A stretch of 51,225 nucleotides of DNA from Lachnospiraceae bacterium (GTDB lineage Bacteria; Bacillota; Clostridia; Lachnospirales; Lachnospiraceae): assembly GCA_029338875.1 (NCBI GenBank), contig JAQYBF010000056.1, positions 1-51,225 on the forward strand. The letters run 5' to 3'. Shown piece after piece: positions 35,048-44,215 of this stretch (the first letter of the stretch is position 1; the number at the start of each line of letters is the position of its first letter). A program made the translations under genes and the position numbers. The notes beneath the pieces were generated by a model. That model had not been told where the DNA came from and ran no database searches. It worked only from the letters and a program-made list of their open reading frames with translations.

Positions 35048-35881
35048 ATGGGAGAATTGATTCTGTGCAGGGCGCCTCTGACGGCAAGCCCCTATTATAT
35101 CGAAGAAAAATCTCTGAATATCTATTCCCTGGAGGAGCTGTCCTATTATCTGGCCCATAATATCTACCTGCTTCGGCCGGACTTCATGAATCCGGATCTG
35201 ATCCGCTGGATCGGCGAGGATCTGGGAGAAAAAAAGCTTGCGGAAGCCCTGAAGGGTCTGATGGACCGGAAGGCTCCGCTTCACATTTTTATCAGCCGGA
35301 TTCTCGAAGAAACCGGCTATCTGACACCGCCGGAGATTCAGAGAACCGTGCGGGAAATCGAGACCTTTGAGAGCAAGGGAGAGGTTGAAAGCCGGAAAAT
35401 CCGGGCGGACCATCTGCTTCAGGAAGGTCATGTCATGGATGCGGTCCGGGAATATGAGGGCATCCTGAAGGACAGTGAACGCCTGAAACCATCGGCCGAG
35501 CTCCAGGGAGATCTCTGGCACAATCTCGGCGTCGGACAGGTACGGCTGCTTTCCTTCCCCGAGGCAGAGGACAGCTTCCGCAGGGCCTATGAGAAGAACC
35601 ACCGGACCATTTCTCTCTGTTCCCTTCTCGAGGCCTGCCTGATCGAAGGGAATGAAGAAGCCTATAAGGAAAATCTTCACCGCTATCTGGTGCCTCCGGA
35701 CTTAGAGAAGGAAGTGGAGGATGCTGTTAGGATCGAAGCAGAGGCAGAACCGCTGGTCAAATTCGGAGAAGATGTTGACAGCGCCTTTTCGCAAGTTGTA
35801 ACATCAGAAGGTCGGACTGTCTCGAAGGATATTCGGGATACTATCGAACAATGGAAACAGGACTATCTTCTGCAGTGCTGA
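35048..35881 (+). CDS. Hypothetical TPR-like protein of the DUF5716/DUF5717 cluster
   Basis: A 277-residue, mostly helical soluble protein. The N-terminal part (GELILCRAPLTASPYYIEE, IYSLEELSYYLAHNIYLL) is distinctive, but I know no function for it. The middle (LWHNLGVGQVRLLSFPEAEDSFRRAYEKN) is a recognisable TPR unit, and the C-terminus is acidic and probably flexible. A GGAAGGGA ribosome binding site at about 35035-35043 supports ATG 35048. It lies 106 bases after the DUF5716 gene with the same orientation and no terminator between them. It may act as a co-factor of that ATPase; this rests on context only. Confidence 0.72.
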   Translation: MGELILCRAPLTASPYYIEEKSLNIYSLEELSYYLAHNIYLLRPDFMNPDLIRWIGEDLGEKKLAEALKGLMDRKAPLHIFISRILEETGYLTPPEIQRTVREIETFESKGEVESRKIRADHLLQEGHVMDAVREYEGILKDSERLKPSAELQGDLWHNLGVGQVRLLSFPEAEDSFRRAYEKNHRTISLCSLLEACLIEGNEEAYKENLHRYLVPPDLEKEVEDAVRIEAEAEPLVKFGEDVDSAFSQVVTSEGRTVSKDIRDTIEQWKQDYLLQC

Positions 35882-36024
35882 TAGTAACAGATGACCAGGC
35901 TGAACAGATTCTACAGAATGACTTGATAGAAGAGAGCAGATGAAGTAATGCAGATTCTGCCGGGTCAAGAGAAAACGGCATCAGCAAGGAAATAGCACCT
36001 GCTGCAGATAAAAAGGAGAAGATC

Positions 36025-37494
36025 ATGAGTAAAGTAAGAACCAGATTTGCACCGAGCCCGACCGGACGGATGCATGTTGGAAACCTGCGTACAGCCCTGT
36101 ATGCATACCTGATTGCAAAGCACGCCGGAGGAGATTTCATCCTTCGAATCGAGGATACCGATCAGGAGCGTTATGTCGAGGGCGCGGTCGATATTATTTA
36201 CCGGACCCTGAAGGAAACCGGTCTGGTCCATGATGAAGGACCCGACAAGGACGGCGGCTGCGGGCCCTATGTCCAGAGTGAGAGACAGGCTCAGGGCCTT
36301 TATATGAAATATGCCAAGGAGCTGATCGACAAGGGCGAGGCTTATTACTGCTTCTGTACCGAAGAGCGTCTGAATTCCCTGACAAAAACTATTGAAGTGA
36401 ATGGGGAAAAGAAGGAAGTCCGGGCTTATGACAAGCACTGCCTCCACCTGTCCAAGGAAGAGGTCCAGAGAAATCTGGATGCCGGCATGCCTTTCGTTAT
36501 CCGCCAGAACAACCCGACCACCGGAACCACAACCTTCCACGATGAGATCTACGGAGACATCACCGTCGACAATTCCGAGCTCGATGATATGATCCTGATC
36601 AAATCCGACGGTTACCCGACCTACAACTTCGCCAATGTCGTTGATGACCATCTGATGGGAATTACCCATGTTGTCAGAGGAAATGAGTATCTGTCTTCCT
36701 CTCCCAAGTACAACCGTCTCTATGAGGCCTTCGGCTGGGAGATCCCCAAGTACATCCACTGCCCGCTGATCACAAATGAAGAGCATCAGAAGCTTTCCAA
36801 GCGGTCCGGCCATTCCTCCTTCGAGGATCTGGTAGAGCAGGGCTTCCTGACCGAAGCTATTGTAAACTTCGTCGCCCTTCTGGGATGGAGCCCCGAATCC
36901 AATCAGGAGATCTTCACTCTGGACGAGTTGGTCAAGGAATTCGATTATCACCGGATCAACAAGTCCCCGGCTGTCTTCGACTACGGCAAGCTGAAGTGGA
37001 TGAACGGCGAATATATCCGGAAGATGTCCAAGGAAGCCTTCCTGGAAAAAGCCCTGCCTTACATTCACGAGGCTGTCGGCGATTCCTTCGATGATGAGAA
37101 GATTGCCGAGATGGTACAGGGCAGAATCGAGACCTTCCCGGAGATCGAGGATCATATCGATTTCCTGAAGGAGGTACCGGATTACGATGTCTCCATGTAT
37201 GCCCACAAGAAAATGAAGACCACGCCGGAGCTTTCTCTGGAGGTCTTAAAGACAGTGCTTCCGCTTCTGGAATCCACAGAGGATTATTCCAACGATGCGC
37301 TTTTCACAGAGCTCAAGGCTTTTGCCGGTGACCATGGCTGGAAGAACGGTCAGGTCATGTGGCCGATCCGGACCGCCCTTTCCGGAAAGCAAAGCACACC
37401 CGGCGGTGCCACCCAGCTTCTGGAACTCCTGGGCAAGGAGAGAAGTCTGGAGCGGATTCATGAAGCTATTAATAAACTGGAAAAGGAAATCTAA
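36025..37494 (+). CDS. gltX: Glutamyl-tRNA synthetase
   Basis: Charges tRNA-Glu, giving the substrate for translation and, in many bacteria, tetrapyrrole synthesis. The 489-residue class I enzyme has [18 protein letters not shown] (HIGH motif variant HVGN) at the start, KLSKRSGH (KMSKS loop, from about 256) and the helical anticodon-binding C-terminus. The length is typical for the discriminating or non-discriminating bacterial form; which one cannot be told from reading. Because glnS is present, a discriminating form would suffice. AAAAGGAG precedes ATG 36025. No T-box is seen upstream. Confidence 0.97.
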   Translation: MSKVRTRFAPSPTGRMHVGNLRTALYAYLIAKHAGGDFILRIEDTDQERYVEGAVDIIYRTLKETGLVHDEGPDKDGGCGPYVQSERQAQGLYMKYAKELIDKGEAYYCFCTEERLNSLTKTIEVNGEKKEVRAYDKHCLHLSKEEVQRNLDAGMPFVIRQNNPTTGTTTFHDEIYGDITVDNSELDDMILIKSDGYPTYNFANVVDDHLMGITHVVRGNEYLSSSPKYNRLYEAFGWEIPKYIHCPLITNEEHQKLSKRSGHSSFEDLVEQGFLTEAIVNFVALLGWSPESNQEIFTLDELVKEFDYHRINKSPAVFDYGKLKWMNGEYIRKMSKEAFLEKALPYIHEAVGDSFDDEKIAEMVQGRIETFPEIEDHIDFLKEVPDYDVSMYAHKKMKTTPELSLEVLKTVLPLLESTEDYSNDALFTELKAFAGDHGWKNGQVMWPIRTALSGKQSTPGGATQLLELLGKERSLERIHEAINKLEKEI

Positions 37495-37566
37495 AATTTC
37501 AGACGGAATGTTTTAGAGAGTAGAACAAGCGGATTCGAGGGGAAACGAATCCGTGAAAATGGAGTT

Positions 37567-39693
37567 ATGAAAATAGAGGATCCGACTGGTAAAAAGGATC
37601 CGAACGTAAGAAGAGAGATAGGAAGAGAGCGTTTTATGCATCTTGATGCCCTTCAGACCCGGGCTGTGACCTGGGGAGACGGACCCTGTCTCACACTGGC
37701 AGGACCGGGCGCCGGCAAGACGACGGTTCTGACCGAACGCATATTGTACTTGATCAGGGAAGCAGGAATTCCGGAGGATCAGATCCTTGTGATCACATTC
37801 ACAAGGGATGCCGCCATGGAAATGAAGACCCGCTTCCTTCAAAAGTCTGGGAAAACGGGACAGAGGGTTTCTTTCGGAACCTTTCATTCCGTTTTCTTTT
37901 TTATCTTAAGAACCTCGCTTGGCTACCGGCAGAAGGACCTTCTGACCGGGTCAAAGAAGCGGGCTCTTTTGAAAGCAAGTCTGATCGAATCCGGTCTTTT
38001 CTTTATGGAGGATGCCGAGGAGGATCCCAAGGTCTGGCAGGAGCTGAGCCGCTTCGCCTGCAGCGGACTTGCCCTGGAGAAATATGAACCCAGGTTCTTC
38101 CCGGCTGATTTCCGCAGGGTGATCGGTCTCTATCAGGAAAAGAAGGAGGAGTGTCACCTTCTGGATTTTGATGATCTGATGGGAAAGACCAAGGAACTTT
38201 TCCTGACCAGGCCGGACCTCTTAAAGCAGTGGAGAAAGCACTATCAGTACCTTCTTGTGGATGAGGTTCAGGATATGAATCCCATTCAGTTCGAGATTCT
38301 GGCTCTTTTATCCGGCCCCGGCAATCACATTTTCGCGGTCGGGGATGACGATCAGTCGATTTACGGCTTTCGCAATGCCTCGCCCAAGCTTATGCTTCGT
38401 TTTCCGGAAATCTATCCCAACTGTGAGATTCTCCGCATGACCCGGAATTACCGGTCTGCGAAAGCCATTGTCCGTGCTTCGGATCGTCTGATCCAGTGGA
38501 ATAAGGAGCGCTATCCCAAGGAGGCGGAGGCTGTTTCCGAGGAAGAGGGAAGCATTCTCTATCTGGAGTCCAGGTCTCCGGAGGAAGAAGCGGAAAAGAT
38601 TGTTCAGATGATAGAGAAGGATCTGAAAGGCTCCGGACGGATCGGCGTCCTTTTCCGGAATCGCTTTCATTCCAATGCCATCCGTCAGGAGCTGGCTCTG
38701 CACCGGATTGCCTTCTCCTATCCGGAGGAAAAGAAGAATCCCTATCATCATACGATTTTCCGGGATATAGAGAGCTATCTCCGTCTGGCTGACGGGAAGA
38801 GAAGTCGGGAGGATTTCTTTCGAATCATCAACAAGCCCCTCCGCTATCTGCCCCGAACGATCTTTTCGGAGGACGGTCTGTCGGATCAGGAACTTCTGGA
38901 TCGGGCCAGGGCCTATGGGAGCGGGCGGTTTGCAGATGCTTCAGGAAATGCAGACCTCTATGCCAGAAGGCAGGGAGCGGAACGCTTCTATCAGATCCTC
39001 TATGGCCTCCTTCAGGATCTTCATTTTATCCGTACTCTGCCGCCCTATGCAGCGGTCAATTACATCCTGAAAGGGTGCGGCTATGAGGCTTATCTCAGGG
39101 AAAATGCCAGGGAGAACAGGTTAACGGAAGGGAACGGGAATAATATGCAGGGACGCTCCTGGCAGCAGACGGCAAATGGTCAGAAACGGCAGAAAAATGA
39201 AAGCGGGGCAGGAAGAGTCTATTCTCTGGAAAGGAACATGGTCGGTCAGAAGGAAACTGAGGAATGGGAAGCCCACAGGGATTTCATTCTCCGCCTGGCC
39301 CGGCAGGAACATTCCATCCGGGGTCTTGCCGACCGGCTTCAGAATCTCCGGGAAGAGTGGAACCGGGAGGCAGAGAGCGGGGGCCGGAAGACCGGGGGCC
39401 GGAAGACCGGGGACAGGAATCCGTCGGATCCGGCCTGCCGGCTTTCGCTCCACACTTTCCACAGCTCCAAGGGACTGGAGTTCGATACGGTCTATATTTT
39501 AAATCTGGTCGAGGGAGCGGTTCCGTCGGCAAAGGCTGTGACGGAGGCCGAGATGGAAGAGGAGCGGCGCATGTTCTATGTGGCCGTGACCCGGGCGAAG
39601 ACAAGGCTGATTCTGTCCTCATCGAATGACAGTAAAAAAATGAGAACGCCTTCCCGTTTTTTAAGGGAAATGCGTTCTCACAGGGAGGAATAA
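37567..39693 (+). CDS. UvrD/PcrA-like superfamily 1A DNA helicase
   Basis: A 708-residue ATP-dependent 3'-5' helicase. It has Q-motif LDALQTRAV, Walker A LAGPGAGKTTVL, Walker B LLVDEVQDMNPIQ, motif III GDDDQSIYGFRNASP, TRNYRS, LHTFHSSKGLEFDTVY and RRMFYVAVTRAKTRL. It lacks the extra nuclease domain of AddA. It is shorter and more divergent than PcrA, so I do not give a symbol. Residues about 515-620 are a charged low-complexity insertion with a tandem repeat. Start 37567 has GGAG only 2 bases upstream. ATG 37636 (MHLDALQ) is an alternative that removes 23 atypical residues. The last 40 bases overlap a terminator acting on the opposite strand. Confidence 0.92.
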   Translation: MKIEDPTGKKDPNVRREIGRERFMHLDALQTRAVTWGDGPCLTLAGPGAGKTTVLTERILYLIREAGIPEDQILVITFTRDAAMEMKTRFLQKSGKTGQRVSFGTFHSVFFFILRTSLGYRQKDLLTGSKKRALLKASLIESGLFFMEDAEEDPKVWQELSRFACSGLALEKYEPRFFPADFRRVIGLYQEKKEECHLLDFDDLMGKTKELFLTRPDLLKQWRKHYQYLLVDEVQDMNPIQFEILALLSGPGNHIFAVGDDDQSIYGFRNASPKLMLRFPEIYPNCEILRMTRNYRSAKAIVRASDRLIQWNKERYPKEAEAVSEEEGSILYLESRSPEEEAEKIVQMIEKDLKGSGRIGVLFRNRFHSNAIRQELALHRIAFSYPEEKKNPYHHTIFRDIESYLRLADGKRSREDFFRIINKPLRYLPRTIFSEDGLSDQELLDRARAYGSGRFADASGNADLYARRQGAERFYQILYGLLQDLHFIRTLPPYAAVNYILKGCGYEAYLRENARENRLTEGNGNNMQGRSWQQTANGQKRQKNESGAGRVYSLERNMVGQKETEEWEAHRDFILRLARQEHSIRGLADRLQNLREEWNREAESGGRKTGGRKTGDRNPSDPACRLSLHTFHSSKGLEFDTVYILNLVEGAVPSAKAVTEAEMEEERRMFYVAVTRAKTRLILSSSNDSKKMRTPSRFLREMRSHREE
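39379..39417 (+). repeat. 15-bp tandem repeat in the helicase gene
   Basis: GGGGGCCGGAAGACC occurs at 39379-39393 and 39394-39408, followed by a partial, diverged third copy. It encodes GGRKT, GGRKT and GDRNP in the linker just before the TFHSSKGLEF motif. Confidence 0.8.
39634..39680 (-). terminator. Intrinsic terminator of the DUF1292 gene, inside the helicase coding region
   Basis: On the minus strand, TGAGAACGC (39680-39672) pairs with GCGTTCTCA (39649-39641) and TTCCC with GGGAA closer to the loop. Seven T follow (complement of 39640-39634). It begins 16 bases past the DUF1292 stop and lies wholly within the last codons of the convergent helicase gene. Confidence 0.85.
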
Positions 39694-39695
39694 AA

Positions 39696-39998
39696 TCACA
39701 GCTGCTGCTGAATCTCGTCGAATCGTTTGCTGACGCGGTCGTACTCTTCGTCGGTTTCGATATTTCCGAGATAGGGTTCCTTCTTCTCGTCCTCGTAATA
39801 GCGGTAAATGTAGACCTGGTCCTGGTTGGGCTGGCCATTTTCGTCGATGGGAAGGAGGACGATGTAAAACTGATCGCCGACATCAAAGATGGTCAGGGCC
39901 TGGCAGTCCATCTCGCTTCCGTCATCCAGTTCAACGGTTACGGTCAGATCTGACAGATCGGACTGGGTATCGAGGGAGATTCCCTTATGTGCGCTCAT
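39696..39998 (-). CDS. DUF1292 domain protein
   Basis: A 100-residue acidic protein matching DUF1292 (YrzB family). It has a beta-rich core TVTVELDDGSEMDCQALTIFDVGDQFYIVLLPID, then VYIYRYYED and LGNIETDEEYDRVSKRFDEI. These small soluble proteins are common in Firmicutes and have no known function. AAAGGA precedes the ATG at 39998. It faces the helicase gene tail to tail with a 2-base gap. I found no clear sigma-A promoter in the 280-base gap upstream (39999-40278). That gap also holds a promoter for the opposite gene and a weak hairpin (GACCTT 40115-40120 with AAGGTC 40163-40168, then five T). Confidence 0.88.
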   Translation of the reverse strand: MSAHKGISLDTQSDLSDLTVTVELDDGSEMDCQALTIFDVGDQFYIVLLPIDENGQPNQDQVYIYRYYEDEKKEPYLGNIETDEEYDRVSKRFDEIQQQL

Positions 39999-40192
39999 TG
40001 AATTGATCCTTTCTTATGGTACATATAAATTGGACATTAAATTCTTTTATGGATTATGTTTTCTTACAATAGCTTATCTTCTTTGGAAAATCAATGCCTG
40101 ACATTTTTTCATAGGACCTTATCTTCCGAGAAGTAAGCGTCCATAATTTTCCGCCGCCGGACAAGGTCTTTTTCCCCTTTTCGCTTCTGCTA

Positions 40193-40201
40193 TGTTACAA
40201 T
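40193..40201 (+). promoter_or_regulatory. Extended -10 promoter of the GlgX-like gene
   Basis: TG (40193-40194), one base, TACAAT (40196-40201), with no recognisable -35. The transcript would start near 40208, which rules out the in-frame ATG 40210 as an efficient start and favours GTG 40279. Confidence 0.55.
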
Positions 40202-40278
40202 ATTAACAAATGCGGATTTACAGAGGATCCACGACGGAGACTTCAGACGAGACAGTACATGAGGGAGAAAGGCAGCAA

Positions 40279-42240
40279 GTGAAGGCTATGAAGCAGATCG
40301 AAAAGAAAACAGACACAGAAAACCGGCAGTCAGTCAGCGAGAAGAAAAAGGAAAATGATTTTCCGCTTCAGATCCAGACGGGTGATTTCCGACAGTTCGG
40401 CTGTGTCCTCAGAAGGAAAAAGGCGGTCTTTACCTTTGAAGCCAAAGGGCAGGGATCGGTTGTCCTTTTTGACCGTAAGACCGGTCGGCTTCTTTCTGAA
40501 ATCGAGGCAGAGGAAGGGCAGAGAATCGGAAGAGTTCTCTCTCTGGCTGTCAGCGGTCCCGACTGGAGCCGGATCACTTATCTTCTCCGTGTTGACGGCT
40601 GTCTCCAGCCGGATCCCTTTGCCCGGATCATTCACGGACGGGAAAAGTGGAACGATAAAGACCGCTATTCGAAGGAATACCGGATCAGCTGCGGCCCTAT
40701 TTTAAGAAAGTTCAGCTGGAAGGGGCAGGAAAAGAGCAAACCTCTTCCTGCAAAGGATGCCATCATGCTGCGTCTTCACATGCGCGGCTTTACCATGCAG
40801 ACCAATCTGGCAGAAAACAAGCGCGGAAACTGGCTGGGACTCATGGCTAAGCTTCCGGCTCTGAAGACCTATGGAATCACGGTGCTGGAATTTCAGCCCC
40901 TCTATGAGTTTGAAGAGATCCGCTATGAAAAGAGAGAGCAGGTGGGCTCCAATCAGAAGAAGACCTGTACGGTCGGAGAGCCGGCCGGGGTCAACTACTG
41001 GGGCTATGGGGACGGACAGTATTTTGCACCCAAGGCTTCCTATTTTGGCGGGGAGGATCCGGACCTTCATATGAAGGAAATGGTCCGTGCCATTCATCAG
41101 AACGGCATGAAGATCATCATGGAGATGAATTTCACTCCGAAATATATGCGGGAGGAGTTTATCCTGTCCTGTCTTCGCTTCTGGGCTGAGGAATATCATA
41201 TTGACGGTTTCCGTCTGATCGGAATTGGCTATCCCTTCCGTGTCATTGCCGAGGATCCCTATCTTTCGGATGTCCTGATTCTGTCCGATCAGATTCCCCA
41301 GGAGATTCTGGACAAGGAGGATAAGGACTTCCGTCATTTCTATATTCAGGATGATTCCTTCCTCTATCCGGTCCGGAGACTTCAGAACCATATGGAGGGC
41401 AGTCTGCCCGAATTTGCGAACATGATGCGGCGGCAGAATCAGTCCTATGGCTTTGTCAATTCCGTGGCATCGACCTTTGGCTTTACCCTTATGGATGCCT
41501 ATTCCTACAGCGAGAAGCATAACGAGGCCAACGGCGAGGACAACCGGGACGGACAGAACACGAATTTCAGCCATAATTATGGCGTGGAAGGCCCGACCAA
41601 CAGCCGGAATGTGCTGAATGAACGGCTGCGTCATGTCCGGACGGCTCTGGCCTATGCCATTCTGTCGCAGGGAATCCCCATGATTCAGGCCGGAGATACC
41701 TGGGGCAACAGTCAGGCCGGAAATAACAATGCCTACTGCCAGGACAATGAGATTGGCTGGGTGACCTGGTCGGGAAAGAAGATTTACCGGGATATCCACC
41801 AGTATATCGAAAAGATCATTGCCTTTCGGAAGGCTCATCCCATCCTGTCTGAGGAAGAACCCATGCAGATGACAGATTACCGTCATCTGGGTCTGCCGGA
41901 TCTCTCCTATCACGGAAGAGAGCCCTGGACCCCCTGGCTGTCCAATGACCGGAAGTCCCTGGGACTTCTCTATTTCGGCGCCTACGGTCCTTTCGGCCCG
42001 GAGGAGGATGTCTATCTTGCCTTTAATTTCTATTTCGATGAGGAAGAACTGGCTCTTCCGACCCTGCCGAAGAACGGCCGCTGGTACTATGTGACCAATA
42101 CCGGAAGGACGGACTGGGAAGAGGAACCTCTTCTCCTGGAAGACCAGACACGGGTGACGGTCGATGGAGGAAGCCTGACCATTCTGATCGGACGGACGGA
42201 GGAAGACAATCCGGATGAGAAAGCTGGAAGTCGGAAATGA
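40279..42240 (+). CDS. GlgX/isoamylase-like GH13 protein lacking catalytic residues
   Basis: A 653-residue protein with an N-terminal CBM48-like beta domain, a GH13 barrel and a C-terminal beta domain. GlgX-type landmarks are kept: GVNYWGYGDGQYF, the KHNEANGEDNRDGQN block and GVEGPT. The catalytic sites are not: the nucleophile motif reads DGFRLI (Ile314 for Asp), the acid/base position reads LILSDQ (Ser336 for Glu) and the conserved HD before GFTL is Thr399-Phe400. Region I has lost its Asp and His. It is therefore probably a glucan-binding or regulatory pseudoenzyme rather than a debranching hydrolase. Start GTG 40279 follows GAGGGAGAAAGG; ATG 40210 is in frame but at the likely transcription start. 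The stop overlaps the next gene. Confidence 0.82.
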   Translation: MKAMKQIEKKTDTENRQSVSEKKKENDFPLQIQTGDFRQFGCVLRRKKAVFTFEAKGQGSVVLFDRKTGRLLSEIEAEEGQRIGRVLSLAVSGPDWSRITYLLRVDGCLQPDPFARIIHGREKWNDKDRYSKEYRISCGPILRKFSWKGQEKSKPLPAKDAIMLRLHMRGFTMQTNLAENKRGNWLGLMAKLPALKTYGITVLEFQPLYEFEEIRYEKREQVGSNQKKTCTVGEPAGVNYWGYGDGQYFAPKASYFGGEDPDLHMKEMVRAIHQNGMKIIMEMNFTPKYMREEFILSCLRFWAEEYHIDGFRLIGIGYPFRVIAEDPYLSDVLILSDQIPQEILDKEDKDFRHFYIQDDSFLYPVRRLQNHMEGSLPEFANMMRRQNQSYGFVNSVASTFGFTLMDAYSYSEKHNEANGEDNRDGQNTNFSHNYGVEGPTNSRNVLNERLRHVRTALAYAILSQGIPMIQAGDTWGNSQAGNNNAYCQDNEIGWVTWSGKKIYRDIHQYIEKIIAFRKAHPILSEEEPMQMTDYRHLGLPDLSYHGREPWTPWLSNDRKSLGLLYFGAYGPFGPEEDVYLAFNFYFDEEELALPTLPKNGRWYYVTNTGRTDWEEEPLLLEDQTRVTVDGGSLTILIGRTEEDNPDEKAGSRK

Positions 42241-42941
42241 ATGAATCAAGAGTTGTAAGTTCAGAGAAGGATATCCGTACGGATTTAGAACCGGATGGAA
42301 ATAAAGAGCCAGATACGAAGATGAATCCGGGAGCAGATTCGAATCAGAAAACAGATGGAAATCTGAGACCGGAGACGGCAAAGCCCGACACCAGGATTAC
42401 CTGGAAGAAGTTCACCGGCCATCTGAAGACCATCCTTCACCACAAGCATCTGGTGAGAAAGGCCTGCTTCAAGGCAGGCCTTTACCGTCAGGGTCTCTTC
42501 CATGACATGTCTAAATTCTCTCCGACCGAATTCTGGGTCGGCTGCCGTTATTATCAGGGCTATCGGAGCCCCAACAATGCAGAGCGGGAGGACAAGGGCT
42601 ATTCCAGTGCCTGGCTCCATCACAAGGGAAGAAACAAGCACCATCTGGAATACTGGATTGACTACAGCCTGGACAAGAACGGACCTCCCCTGGTCGGCAT
42701 GCGGATGCCGGAAAAATACGTCGTGGAGATGTTCTGCGACCGGCTCAGCGCCAGTAAGACCTATTTAAAAGACAAGTATACAGATCGCAGTGCCCTGGAT
42801 TATTACATCAAGGGCCGGACCCATTATCTTCTCCATCCGGATTCGGCAGCTCTTCTTGAAAAGCTTCTGACCATGTGCGCCGAAAAGGGCGAGGATGCGA
42901 CTTTCCTCTATATCCGGAAAGAAGTCCTTCATAATCTCTGA
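42237..42941 (+). CDS. DUF5662 family protein
   Basis: A 234-residue protein. After about 48 charged, probably disordered residues comes the DUF5662 domain: KTILHHKHLVRKACFKAGL, GLFHDMSKFSPTEF, YYQGYRSPNNAERE and AWLHHKGRNKHHLEYWIDY. The HD and HHxxxxxxHH patterns suggest a metal-binding helical, perhaps HD-like, fold. No function is known. The start ATG overlaps the stop of the GlgX-like gene (ATGA), so the two are translationally coupled. It ends 6 bases from the convergent dprA. The disordered N-terminus could be shorter if a later start is used. Confidence 0.85.
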   Translation: MNESRVVSSEKDIRTDLEPDGNKEPDTKMNPGADSNQKTDGNLRPETAKPDTRITWKKFTGHLKTILHHKHLVRKACFKAGLYRQGLFHDMSKFSPTEFWVGCRYYQGYRSPNNAEREDKGYSSAWLHHKGRNKHHLEYWIDYSLDKNGPPLVGMRMPEKYVVEMFCDRLSASKTYLKDKYTDRSALDYYIKGRTHYLLHPDSAALLEKLLTMCAEKGEDATFLYIRKEVLHNL

Positions 42942-42947
42942 TTTTTT

Positions 42948-44042
42948 TCAGATCTTCACATAATGCTGGCGGCTGATTTCCCGGATCAGTCCCTTCTCTG
43001 ACAGGAGATGGATGGCTTCCAGGAAATCCCGGAAGCTTAAGCCGGATTCCTTCAGAAGATCCTCACCGGATCTGGCATAATAATCCATGCACTGATAGAG
43101 GCATTTTTCCCGGATGGTAAGACTGGGCTTTTTGACCGGACTCAGATTTAATGGCATGCCGGCCTCTTCACACAGCTTTTCAATCAGCCGTTCTTCCGAT
43201 GGAATAATGGCGGCTCCCATTTCAATCAGATGATTGGTTCCCTGGCTCATGGGATCGTTGATCCGGCCGGGAACGACAAGGAGATTCCGGTTCTGCTGGC
43301 AGGCCATCTGAGCCGTAATCAGAGAGCCGGACCGGACCCTGGCTTCGACTACGATCACATGATCGGACAGACCGCTGATAATCCGGTTCCTTTGCGGAAA
43401 ATGCTTTCCGGCCGGCGCCGCGCCGGGTTCAAATTCCGAGATCACGCAGCCCTTTTCCAGAATCCGTTCATAGAGGTTTTTATTTTCGGGCGGATAAATG
43501 ACATCCACGCCGGACCCCAGAACGGCCACGGTCCGGCCGCCTGCCTCCAGGCAGCCTTCCTGGCCGGCGGAATCAATGCCGCGGGCCATTCCGCTTACGA
43601 CCGTAAAGCCGGTTCTCCCCATGAGATAGCCGATTTCCCTCGCCGTGGAATAGCCATAGGCCGAGCATTTCCTTGCGCCGACAATGGAGGCGGCTCTTGT
43701 CCCGTTCGGCATCAGCTGTCCCCTGTAATAGAGACCATAAGGGTGATCAATGACCTCGCGGAGCCTTTTCGGATAATCATCTTCTTCGACCGAGACGAAA
43801 GAAATTTCCTTCTTTCTCAGCTCATCGACCAGATTCTCCGGCCGGCAGTCCTTCTGATAAAGAATCAGATCATCCAGTTCCTCTTCGGATAATAGATTTG
43901 CCGAGGCCAGCTCCATGGGATTGGCCCGGTAGATATTTGCCGCTCCATGCAGCTCTTCTGCCAGGGCTTTTTTTACAGGCGTGGACAGAAAACGCGCCTG
44001 GTTCAGCCAAAGAGCATATGGATTTTTTATTTCCGATTTCAT
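42948..44042 (-). CDS. dprA: DNA-processing protein DprA (Smf)
   Basis: DprA binds incoming single-stranded DNA in natural transformation and loads RecA. The 364-residue protein has an N-terminal helix-hairpin domain, the Rossmann-like DprA core (SIVGARKCSAYG, VVSGMARGIDSAGQEGCL, VAVLGSGVDVIYP, FPQRNRIISGLSD, GSLITAQMACQQNR, QGTNHLIEMGA) and a C-terminal winged helix. Start ATG 44042 has AAAGGAA upstream on the minus strand; an ATG at 44084 is in frame but adds 14 atypical residues. It follows comM, 173 bases downstream of it. Next to topA it repeats the dprA-topA order of B. subtilis, but with opposite orientation. Confidence 0.95.
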   Translation of the reverse strand: MKSEIKNPYALWLNQARFLSTPVKKALAEELHGAANIYRANPMELASANLLSEEELDDLILYQKDCRPENLVDELRKKEISFVSVEEDDYPKRLREVIDHPYGLYYRGQLMPNGTRAASIVGARKCSAYGYSTAREIGYLMGRTGFTVVSGMARGIDSAGQEGCLEAGGRTVAVLGSGVDVIYPPENKNLYERILEKGCVISEFEPGAAPAGKHFPQRNRIISGLSDHVIVVEARVRSGSLITAQMACQQNRNLLVVPGRINDPMSQGTNHLIEMGAAIIPSEERLIEKLCEEAGMPLNLSPVKKPSLTIREKCLYQCMDYYARSGEDLLKESGLSFRDFLEAIHLLSEKGLIREISRQHYVKI

Positions 44043-44215
44043 GCAGAGTTCCTTTCTCTTGTTTTCTGTTTTTCTGAATTTCAATACCGAAACGTTCTGA
44101 TATCAATTCTTTATGAGATTCCTGTTTCGGAAGTATTCTGACTTTATTGATTTCAGGAATATCTGATCCTGGAGATTCCTGTTTTCTGGATTTCAGGATG
44201 AACTGCTCAGATGTT

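Noticed and set aside
37501-37635. A frameshift or lost start in the helicase gene
   Set aside because: The frame is intact. The two possible starts (37567 and 37636) only differ in 23 non-conserved residues before the first helicase motif.
40107-40173. Small RNA with terminator in the DUF1292/GlgX-like gap
   Set aside because: The 6-bp stem has a 42-base loop and only five T; no promoter in front of it was found.
40702-42381. 559-codon open frame opposite the GlgX-like gene
   Set aside because: Long but antisense to a protein with recognisable GH13 landmarks; no start signal on the minus strand and no known protein features.
42935-42955. Bidirectional terminator between DUF5662 and dprA
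   Set aside because: TCTGA/TCAGA is only a 5-bp stem around a T run and has no T tract after either arm.
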